From: Apoda limacodes
Taxonomy: Eukaryota > Arthropoda > Insecta > Lepidoptera > Limacodidae
Length of the DNA: 64,000 nt
Assembly (NCBI GenBank): GCA_946406115.1
Contig: OX291557.1
Coordinates: 1,582,501 to 1,646,500, forward strand
Reading direction: 5' to 3'
Part shown: positions 49,001 to 61,000 of the stretch, piece after piece
Position numbering within the stretch: position 1 is the first letter of the stretch
How the letters are laid out: each line of letters begins with the position of its first letter
Translations under genes and position numbers: made by a program
Notes under the pieces: model-generated
Seen by the model: the letters and a program-made list of their open reading frames with translations, nothing else
Databases searched by the model: none
Told to the model about the DNA's origin: nothing

Positions 49001-52000
49001 GTTCTACGGGGATTGGGGAGCGGTTTACCAGTTGCGGACACTCCAAGGACCAATAAGATTGGCAGATGCTGAGTGTCAGTGTCGTGGAGGACCTCTAACG
49101 ACATTGACCAGCCAATCTTATGGGCTAAGGCGATGTCTAGTACGTCCGGTGCGTGACTGTCCGTAGAGGGATAGTGCGTTGGTGATCCTGGACCGATGAC
49201 TAAATAGTTTTTGCTCTCAGCATCTGCTTTTAGTTCACGACCCGATTTGGATGAAATACGTGAACCCCATTGTTGGTGTTTGGTATTAAGGTCACCTAAA
49301 ATAAGTGTAGGAACCGTTGTTGTGGGTTGGGGGGCGGATTTTTTTCGACGTGGCCTCTTTTTTCTCCCGAGAGCTTGGGATCTGTCGGTGGGGGGGTTGG
49401 CGGGGGGCATTAAATTTGCGCCCGAGGACAAGTCGTACTCCTGCGGCTGCAATTGTTGCAGGGGAGTGGGTGATGGCGGAGGCAAATTTGTAGCCCGTTG
49501 GGCTTTATTACGGGGCAACGGAGGGTTAATAGTCACCCCCCTACGTCTCGCCTCGCGCCGGAATACGGGACACGAGCGGCTGTTGGCCGTGTGCGCTTGC
49601 CTGCAGTTGACGCATTTGACTGCAACCGATTGCCGATCGCAGTTGCCGATGCCTATGGCATTGCGCCGGACCGGGGCGAGTACGCCAAGCCTCAATCGTT
49701 ATGCCAGGCATGCTGAGCAGCTCGTTTATTGCGTACAGCTGTTGCAGCTCGGCAGAAGTATGCCTGTGCTGTAGCTGGGCATAATAAATGCAGTTAGGTC
49801 GACCCCTAACTGCAGGAATTTGCCGCACGTGCGACACGGGCAAGTTGGCGAATGCGAGGTCCTCAGCAAGCTCGTCAAGCGAGGTATCCTGAGGGAGCCC
49901 CTTGATGGCAATTTTGTGTGGTCGATCGCTGTCTAAGCTGTAGCAGTACCAGGATACTGCGTGGTCCAACTTAGACAGCTCGTCTACATAGGCCACTACC
50001 GTACGATACTCCAGGGGCGACTTAGGGAAAAATCGTACCTCTTTGCCAAACGGCCGGGCGTTGGGTGTGTGGCCTAATAAAGAGTGCAACTTTTTTAAAT
50101 GCGTCGACCACTGGGGGAGGGACTCTACGACTATGGGGGGGTGACTATTTTTGGCTTTTTTGTCGTTGGCACTGGCATCAACGCTAGCCGGCTGAGCGGC
50201 AGATTGCAATGACGGGGCTATAGCGGTTTGTGCGCTTATTGCCTGGGCATAAGAGCGTCCGCTAGGCGGTGCTAGCGTTGAGGGTGCGGCAGGCTGGGGG
50301 GGGGGGGTGACTTCAGCGATTTCCATCCCTTCAACAGGGGTGGGGTCATGGGGCACCTCTACAGCGGCTTTGGAAGTCGACGGTTGATTGGCGAGAGCTT
50401 TTTGCCGATCGGCGATGACCTCTCTTGCCTCAAGTCGGGCACGCTCGGCGGGGTCATTCGCTGGGCTGAGAGAAAAGGGTCTCGGCCTAGTATCTCTGCC
50501 TCGTACCCTAGGGTCTCGCTGCGGCAGGGGGATTGAGGGCGGGTTCAAATTCCGCGGTACTGTCATTGGGGGCGTTACCTTACTGGTCTGGCTTATGTTA
50601 CTGCCTTGTTTGGGCGATGATGATTTCGGGTCAGGCCGGGGCGGGGTGTCCTCAATAGGAGAGAGCATTGACGGCAGGGTAGGGAGGTCCTCATCCTTAA
50701 AGATCTCATCGCCGGACTCAGAGGCCGAGTACACCGACGACTGTGATATGGCCGAGGCCATAGAAATCCTAGACGGGGGCCGAGAGGGTGGGAACGCGAC
50801 CGAAAAGGGCCGGTCCGCGGCTGATATTTCGCCGGTGAATAAGTTACGCGCCACAACGGCGGCTGAGAGCTGGGAGCGTAGCCATACGCCACGTTTGCGT
50901 ACGCCACCTCTGCGAGCCGGTGGGGGAGCTGCTACGGGGGGCGGCATTATTTAAAAGTTATAAGATACACAAAAACATACCTCGGCGTCGAACAGGCAGC
51001 AGGGGGCGGAGGGGCCGCCCTTGAGAAACTGACGACGTAGCGATCCGCGGCAAGTGAATTTGCCGAGCAAAAAAGAAATAAAAGCGCTTACATCGCATCA
51101 CTCGCACGTTGCTGACCCTTCAGAAATCTAATAACTTCTTTTTCGAAGAACCCCATACTGTAGTCCATATGATTGTGCAAAAATAAAATTATTCTGGCGC
51201 TAATGCCACTAGTACTATTAAATATCGGAATACTCTTAAATATCTGAATTCCTTCACTCGATTGACGATATTTGACGCTTCACATGGTGCGCCCCCTATG
51301 CTACATAAAAACAAAAAAAAAATATTAAAAGGTAACCATTAGAATAATCCCATTATTTTATTTTCAGAAACTATACATAACAATCGGTCGATATCTAAAC
51401 CTCAGAAGATGCAGTTTCTTAAGAGTAAAGTTAGAGGAGAAGCTGAGCGTTTAATACAGCACTTGCAAATCAGTTCTGATAATTATGATATTTGTTGGGA
51501 CATACTAAATCACAGGTATAATAACAAAAAATTGATATTTTCATCTCACATAAATATTATCTTAAATATACCTATAGTCAATCAACCGTCAATCGTTCAT
51601 ATTAAGCGTATACATGACTGTACAGCAGAAAATCTAAATGATATAAAAAATTTATTGATATTAGCAGTTGGGATCCGCTAGTTGTGCATATGTTGTCTCA
51701 AAAATTAGATTCTGACACATACTACATGAATATGTGCAGTCTTTAAAACAACCGAGAGAACTGCCGAAATTTAGCATGGATCATCAGATTTATTTCAAAG
51801 AAAAGTAAACATCAACCATCTTATCTTACGATAAAAGAACTGAAATACGCCAAAACCAAAATTGTACAGTATGTTCAGCGCACTGAATTTGCAGACGACA
51901 TAATGGATTTACTAAATAAACAACAAATCAGTTCGAAAAGCAAAATATTGAATTTAAATCCATTTTTAGACGAAGAGGGCGTTTTGAGAGTTGGCGGGCG

Positions 52001-55000
52001 ATTAAAAAACGCATGTATTAGCATGAACATTAAGCATCCTATTATTTTACCGCATAGTGGCAATTTGACCAAATTAATTATAGACCACGCCCACAAACTT
52101 ACATATCATGGTGGACCACGGGTAACGTCAGCATTTATTAGGCAAAAATACTGGATTATCGGTGGGAACCGAGCAACAGAAAAGCAACTCAGGTTATGCG
52201 TAAAATGTCGCCGTCATAATCCATACCAGCAAAATCCATTAATGGGAGATTTACCAGAAGCAAGATGTAATTCATCTCGACCATTTTATCACACAGGAGT
52301 TGATTACACTGGCTACGTCGATATAAAAGCAAATAAGGATCGTGGGATTAAGACTACGAAAGGATACATCGTAGTGTTCGTATGCATGGCTACAAAAGCT
52401 GTACACTTACAGCTTGTATCAGATCTTACGTCTTCAGCATTTTTAGCAGCCATGCGGAGGATGGCTGCCAGGAGAGGAACTCCTCGTCATATGTACAGTG
52501 ACAACGGAACCAATTTTGTAGCCTCAGCAAAAATTATTCAAGATGGATATCAAATGTGGCAAGAAATCCTAAGTCCAGAATTAATGACAGAACTGACTGA
52601 AATGGAGATTGAATGGCATTTCAACGACCCTTCATGGCCTTCGGCTGGAGGACTTTGGGAGAGAGCAGTGAGAAGTCTCAAACATCACCTAAAACGAGTG
52701 ATAGGATAGCAAAAACTAACCTTCGAAGAATACTCCACATTATTCACACAACTAGAAGCATGTCTTAACTCTAGACCTCTGTGTCCGTTGACAGAAGACG
52801 TCGAAGATATTAACTTTTTAACGCCAGCACATTTTTTGACAGGAAGAGCAGAATTATCTGTCATAGAAACACCACTTGATGCCAGGACAAGATGGCAACT
52901 TATTGACAAGATATTCACAGATATCTGGAAAAGGTTCAAAACCGAATATTTAAGCCAATTAAACACAAGAAGTAAATAGCTAACAGCAAAAACTAACATT
53001 GAAATAGGAGATTTGGTTACTATTAAAGATGACAACCTGCCCGCGGACAAGTGGGCTATGGGAAGAGTCACAGATGTTCATCCTGGAAAAGATGGTTACG
53101 TCAGAGTAACCTTACGTCAGGTACCTTAAAAACAAAAACAGGATACATTAAACGACCTGTTACAAAACTATCGATCTTAAATCTAGATCGAACCAGCAGC
53201 AGCGAAAACTTAAAAGAAAAGATACCGCAAACCCCTTCCCGTAATCAATCAAATTCCAAACAACCAAAACCTAGTTTTCTCGCTTTAGCAATTTCATGGA
53301 TATTTTTCTTATCCATCTTATCAACTATTCACGCCTCATACAATATTTCATTATTACCTGATAATCAATCCCTATACTTTGACTCCCTTGCGAACATGAA
53401 ATTTATTCGAAATTTATTTATTTATTTATTTATTCAATCACACTGTGACGCATTGTTACTACAATTACATCATAGTTACAATGAGCTCGAGTACTTTAAT
53501 CGTATCATGCTGGTCGGTCAGCAAAATACACGCACGCGACGGCGGCGCCGTGGGCTTATCAACGGTGTCGGATATCTCGCACATGACCTCTTCGGAGTAT
53601 TGGACGATCAATTCGCCGAACAATACAGAAAGGACATTTCTCTTGTGAGAGAGTGTAATGCTTCTCGCATTTAGCACTTTTATTTCAGAACCAGACATCA
53701 ATAGTCGAAGCTGAATATAATTTAATAAAACGAACCGAATTGTCAGTAAATCAGCAGCATAAATTAATAACTCAACATTTAAATTCACTAGAAAAATCAA
53801 CAAACTTACTAAAATCAAAAATTGAACAAACTTATACCATAAATGATTTAACGGCATGTGCTGTAAATGTAAACAACATATTTATAAACTTAAAAGGTAT
53901 TCAGGACACGTTGATGGATACGGTAACTAATATAAATTATGGGAGATTCAATATTCATCTTTTGAACCCAGAGCAATTACGAGATGAACTAAACATAATT
54001 TCTGGACAGTTATCGAAAGATTTATCGTTACCTTTAGATAATATACAGACAGATTTAAGAAAAATTTGAAATAAACCACTTGTCAGTCGAGATTCATATG
54101 AGCTATACCGAAATATCCCTGTTTCACAACAAGCAGAACACAGTACTGTCATAATACAAACCGTAACGTACCTATATATACATATTCGTGTTCTCAGTCG
54201 GTGCATATTATATTGTGTTTCATTAATAGAGTAATTGTCATTTAGATGTTTATTTTGAAGATTAAAAATGACATAAAACTATAGGTGTGTTTTTATTTTC
54301 TTTAAGATCCAACATTTACTTTGTGTATGCAATATACTGTTGTGATAAGTGTTTGTTAAATGATCTTATCTTCTATAAACATATCTTAAACTAAACAAAG
54401 TTTTTAAAACAGTAGCGCGTTTTAATTATCTGTTTCAATAATATTTGTAATATAGTTGAGTATTTTATCCAATTTTTGCATGACTTGTTTGTTACACAAT
54501 GGCATAATATCTAACTTAGTATAGGTTTTAATATAACTTGTTACAAAAAAGGTGAATGTGTGATAATAATAAAGCGACAAAGCACTTGTTATCCAACTGG
54601 GACCCGACCGTATCTAATCTAAACGAAATCTAATCTGCAACAGATAGCAAAATAAATTTAATTCCAAGAATCTAAATCTAAATTGTTATTTTTTTGGTAA
54701 TTATATTTGCGAATCGATATTTTTTTTAAATATGACACGGCCATGGTCGCCGGGGACTCACCGCTTATTTTAAGAAATTTCCAAACGTTTGGTCAATGTG
54801 TCTTACGACAGAAGGGCTGGCAGTTATTTCGGTCAAAGAATTTCCATTTAAATTCAACAGGGAAATACTGCCAGCCTTTTAGGTATACTGTTTTAATCGG
54901 TCAACTTGAAACAGGTTTTTTATGTATAGTATTTATTTCAGTTAATTATATGTTTTTAAATTAATTTTAATTTTATGACTGAGATAATAATGTATACATT

Positions 55001-58000
55001 TTATATTTTGTCATGCAGAAAACTTGTTATTTTATACAAATACGCATTTACTAAGCATATGCATGCATGCGAAGATTGTATGTGTGCAGTGTTTGACTAT
55101 TTAAGCTAGTTTATTTGAAGCTAAACAACGTTTAAGCTAGTTGGATAATAACTAATAGATAATCAACAGATCGCCAGTTATCTTTTTCTACATTTAACGT
55201 AGTAAATAAAAGCTGCTAAATACAAGAAAACAATCGCACATCCCTTATCAAAACCAGGTTTACCAGAGTAATGAGTAAGTAGATGGTGGGTAACTGACCG
55301 TTGACCATCTCAGCCCGGAGATGTTGCACGAGGCCTCTTAGCCGCTCGCACTCCTGGTGTGCAGCGTCGCGCTCGGCCTGCAGCGCTGCGGCCTCGTCCC
55401 GGCGACGGTGCAGCTCTGCGCCGCTGCGCTGCAGCTCGGCGAGCTCCCGCCGCGCTGCCTCCAGCGATGTGCGCGCGCTCTCTAGCCTCTGCGTTGTGTC
55501 GTCCAACGCGCTGCACCTCTGACGATATTACAATCATACTCTTAACATTCAATATAACTGGCATAGAAGTTTGCTCACTATCATGACACCTACACCAGTA
55601 ATATAGGCGTTGAGTATATTTTTAACAGGGTAGAGAACATCAACACACCAATCGACAATTAGCGAAATTTGGTACATTTACCTCAATTAATTTCGTTGAT
55701 AGATGCAATTGTTCATAATTTAATAAATGATTTTTCCAATAATCCAAGGTAGGTTTGTTTGCGCCAACCTGAATTTTTTAGGGTTTTGTACCTTAAGGTT
55801 ACAAAACAGGACCCTATTACTCAGACTTGGCTGTCCGTCCGTCTGTCCGTCTGTCACCAGGCTGTATCGCATAAACCGTGATAGTTAGACAGTTCATTCA
55901 TTTTTTAAAAATTATGTATTTTTGTTGCCGCTATAACAACAAATACTAAAAACATAATAAAATAAATATTTAAGGGGGCTCCCATAGAGCAAACGTGATT
56001 TTTGCCGTTTTTATAGAAACTGTCCGACTCGCACTTGGCCGATTTTTTTATCTTATACTTGGTGAGCATTTTCTTGAGTATGGACAACGGAAATCCCTAA
56101 TGGAAGTTACAGTTAATAGACAAAATCCGAACGAAGTGGTAATCAAAAGTTTCTATAATACAGATTCTGGGGATCTGAGATAACTGATCATACTCGATTT
56201 ACATTGCTTGTTTGATTAATCTAACGACGTAAACTGACTGTGTAGCTCAATCATAACGTAACCAAATATGTTTATTTCTGTGTTAAGAGGAGGCTGTCAA
56301 CAAACCTACACTTGCGTGCGATAAAACAGAAGTAACAACCTACTAATAAAGATTTATGGTTCACATCACTATTATATTTTCAAGATGCAGTAATCCCACG
56401 ATGATTGTGCTTAAAATATAGGGAGCTTAAATCTGTCAGCAACCATGGTAGGCACCCCGAAAATATGATTAATAGGTAATTTAATATATTAAACACCTAA
56501 AGCAATCAGAGCATCTCAAAACCAAATCGGCAACATAAAATTAAATTCCACTCATAATTCCTTCACGGTTGAAATAATTTGTATACAGCTGAGTGCATAT
56601 GACCCTACGGCAAGGTGAAAAGTGATATAATTCGTAGCTACAGAACAATAGCTCGCACCGCACACGATACTCTCAGTGGAAACATGACGTTACGTTCATG
56701 TATCATCATTAACGACCGAAATCGTGTATCATCATGCCATAACTTATGAAAATAGGTCATACTGAACTCAACCAGGTGGAAGATAACGGTTTAAAATGTC
56801 AGCTTCTAGGGGAGGGGGCTATATCTGCTCTAAAACTAGAGTTTTAGGTGAAATTCCTATTGTTTGAAAACGGTATTATGCTTAAAAAAAACAAACGAAC
56901 CTGGTTGTTATACAGGTTGGTCAACTTTTTTGACATTTCTACAAACCTGCTCAGGCCAGTTTTACAGATAATTCAACCTATATTTACATATAATAATAAA
57001 ATTCAATAACGAAAGTCAGTCACACAAACAAAAAGTATTTAATATTCGAATAAATGTCGCCAAATACACCCAGCAGCATGGAATCTTGGACAAGGGTTAA
57101 TTTTGTGATTGAAAGCAGCTTGAAGGTTTTTTTAAAAACTTAAGCCGTAGGAGGGTTGAAAAATAGTTTCTTAAACATCAAGACGGCAATTCATAATTTT
57201 TTGAGAGTTTTGGAATGTGTAATACAAATTTTAGTCACTAAATAAAATAAAAATCCCATTTTTTATAAAATCTTAAAAAAATTTAAAAATCCCATTTTTT
57301 TCCAGAATAACCAATCGTGTATTTAAAACTCGATTCAATAACATCCAAGATATCGTTATACAAAAATTACATCTACAAAGAAAATATAATACTGCCATTG
57401 TAAAGATGCCTCAATCAATACGTTCAACATGGATGTTACGGGCATACATTCTTAACATATCTGACCACCCCTTCAGAGACTAATGTCGTCTTTTTTTTAG
57501 AGTGTATGAATAAAACACAATATATTGTATGTAAAAACTAAAATTAAAAATGTGATATATCATAAATAATGGCAACATTAATAACTTCTGAGGACCTTTT
57601 CTAAAGAAGATCAGACCTGACTTATCTCACAAGTGTTACTAAACTGATAACCAAACATAGTTTACCTCCACCAATTCAGTCTCTAGCTTCTTGTTGGCTG
57701 TAGTGAGACGATAAACCGCCTCTATTTGGTTCACCTCCAACTCCTCCTTGGCTGCCATGGACCTTTTTAGCCGATCCAGTTCTGCTGTCTGTTCTGTTAT
57801 CTTGTCTCTGAAGATCAAAGAAATTCATTAGCTAATAGACATAATACTTTTGTTAAGTTAATCCACTTCTTGAAAATATTTAAATAATCAATATGAATGT
57901 TAACAGAGGAGCCTGATTTTGATTATAACATGTTTAGCAAAACAAATATTATAACATGTTTAGCAAAACAAATAGCTCATAATGTTTTGGGCCTTTTAAG

Positions 58001-61000
58001 GATATTTCATAAAGGTGTTTCATACAAACTTGCTGGACAGTAACAACATGCGCCTAATATCTTAACTATAGGCATTTATATATATAAAATGCTATTTACC
58101 ACACTCACAATTCATAAATATTAATAAACGAAGTTTTTACCAAATTAATCAAATGTATGAAATCCACAAAATCTTAAGTTAATTCATAATTCCCTTCATG
58201 ATTAAATATGATTTTTGCAACAAAGATAAATAGCAAAAAGATATATGATAATAGTGCATTTTAAGTTACAGTGTTTATGTTTATTGATATTTCATTTATT
58301 GAAAAATCATATTCAGATTCACCTTAAATATAATTACTGAATCAAAATTTTAATGATATCTTTATTTCTTACTTCGATTCTTAGTTAAGGTAAGTTTAGT
58401 TTAGATCAATCATATATCAATCAAACCTCATAAAAATGCCTTCTTAAATGTTCTTTGAAAGTTAAATGTTAAAGACTAAATACTAGATTTCAAAAGCAGC
58501 CTTACCTCAAACTCTTGATAACCTGCTCATTGTCTTTCTCTTTTGCTCTCAGTTTCTTGATGATATTAGAGTGCTGCAGCTGTTGCTTGGCCAACTTCTC
58601 CCCTTCTTCTTGCAGCTGTGCAATCATTTCATCTCTCTCTTTTAAGCTGTTTTCATACTCTGAAGAGTTCTTACGTAACAAAGACTCCGATTTCAAATTA
58701 TCCAGCTGTTTTCGCAGTTGATCCTACAAAATAAACTTACAATATTATTAAAGACATTTTGACATTTAATACCAATTATTTAAAGTAGGGCTTGACCTGC
58801 CTGCTGAACCAGAGGTGTGGGTTGATTCTTCGCAAGTATGTACATATGTATTTGCAGTATTTGTGGTGTTTATGTTACAAGCCTTGCTTAGTTTGAGACA
58901 GTATGCCGCTGTGTGATTAAATCAAAAAAAAAATATTTATATACTTACTTGATACAATATTTTTGAACTTTATTTGTATTGGTAAACTATGTGTTTTGTC
59001 AATGATGTCAGGTACAATTAAACCCTAAATTAAAGAAACAAGTGTACTATTGTACCTAAATGGACCTTGTCTGTCTGTCCTATGACTTCTAAGGAGACCT
59101 AAGGGAGCCCTAAATTATAGCTTAAACTGATAGAGGACATAAAAGGTAAGAACTTATTATAAAACAAATAGAAAAATACAACCTAATATTTTTGGTTCCT
59201 CACTGAATAATGGCACATCACTTTTACTCTTAACACCTTTTTATATAATTAACAAAACACTTTTTTGAGAAAAAATAGGTTATTTCAATTCTAAACACTA
59301 ATGACAACCTTAGTAAAGTGTTGCCAGAAACACAAAAACAGATTGCGTTTCGAACCTAGAATTTTGTGCGTAAGGCGTTGCCACTATAGTAATGGTACAA
59401 AAAACTATGTGTTGATCCCACTCTAGTGAAGTGAATATTTTAACTGTGAAAAAATATTGAATATCTACTTGTCAAAATACTAGTATTGTTTGAGTAGTAA
59501 GTAAATGATTTACCTTCTCTCTTATAGCTTGTTGAAACTTCTTTTCAAGTGCAGACATCCTTTGTGTGTAATCTTCAGTGATTGTGGTTATGTCACCAGC
59601 TTCATGCTTTGCAAGTAATGATTCCATTTGAATTTTTAAATCTGAATTTTTTTCAGCCAATTCTGCATTACTTCTGCTAACTTCCATCAGTCTATTCTCT
59701 CTTGCTTCAAGAACCTCAGCCATCTCACAGAGCCGCCTCATCAGACGATCATTCTCAGATCCCTGGCTATCATCACTGGCATTGCTTTGGACTGAAGCCT
59801 CAGATAGTTCCCTATTGTGACCACGAACTCTTGTGGCTAGAGACTTCCCAAGCACTAAGTCCACTAAACCAGGAGACATATGTCCTTCAAATTTTGATAG
59901 TTTGAATGGGTATTTACTAGGGCTATTTCTGCAGAACCCATGACCATTATCTCCATTAGGACTTGGAATTATTTCTATATCGGATGAAGTGGCAGTCTCC
60001 AATTCATCACCAGAAGTATGACCAGATGTTCTATCTGAACCAATTTTGACTAAGTCACTTTTACTATCTGAGCTAATGGGAGAAGTCCTCTCCTTTAAGC
60101 TAGAATCTCTCTGCGAAGAATCACTGCTTACTGTAGCATTACAGTGCTGTTTTTCTACATTAATAAATGCAGAGCTTTCTGATCTCAATACTTCACTGGA
60201 GACATTTACATTGTAAAATGATGAGCAGTCACTCAGTTTCTCTATTAACATATCTTCATGGTCAATTTCTTTCTTCTGCTCCTCTATTATAGTAGCATCT
60301 AGAGTCATACTGTCATTATCAGCATTTAAGGTCCTATCTGACCAAGAGCCATCATTAGAGGAATTCTCGCTGACCTGCATTCTTTGAGGTATCAAGGGTT
60401 GTTCCAAATGAAAGAAGTCCTTATCTATTACCTTTCTGTTCGGTTCTGTTCTGTTCGGTTCTGTTCTGACAACTTTTGAGAAAAGGCTTACTGTTTTTTC
60501 ATCACTATCTAAAACTGTAGGAGCCGTGCACTCAGAGACTGAATTGTATGAAATAGTGTCTTCATCCTCGTCAGCAACCAAGCTGACGCTATCTGCAGTA
60601 TCAGCACATTCAGTTCTCTCATTCACTGGTGTGGATTTTTTATCATGCCCTTCACTTGGTGATGTGCATGATAGATTTGATGATGTACTGCTATTTTTAT
60701 CACTAGAACTGTCAAAACCTAAACACTCAATTGAACTAGGGCTGACCAGGCTATCAGGTAATATTTCCACAGACTCTGAGTTCAGTTTTTGTCCAATGCT
60801 ACTGCTTTGTGAAATAGAATGTAATGAGACTGCTTCTGAGTCTGGTGTTGTTTTCATACTTTGTGATAAAACTTCTACAGAGTCTGAACTATTCGGACTT
60901 GATATTAGTGATAATTTATTTGACTGGAATGAGCTCCGTCTATCATTATCTTTGCTAACTAAATCTTTAGCAGGCTTATCTTTTTTAATCTCTAATCCTT

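Noticed and set aside
50388..50954. 188-codon plus-strand frame
   Set aside because: Antisense shadow of the Jockey ORF1, which has the recognisable PRE_C2HC and zinc-knuckle features.
45246..51325. Simple full-length minus-strand LINE insertion bounded by the 32-bp repeats
   Set aside because: The A-rich run is on the wrong side for the minus-strand Jockey element and about 1.3 kb beyond its 3' region is unexplained, so I report only the repeats and the block.
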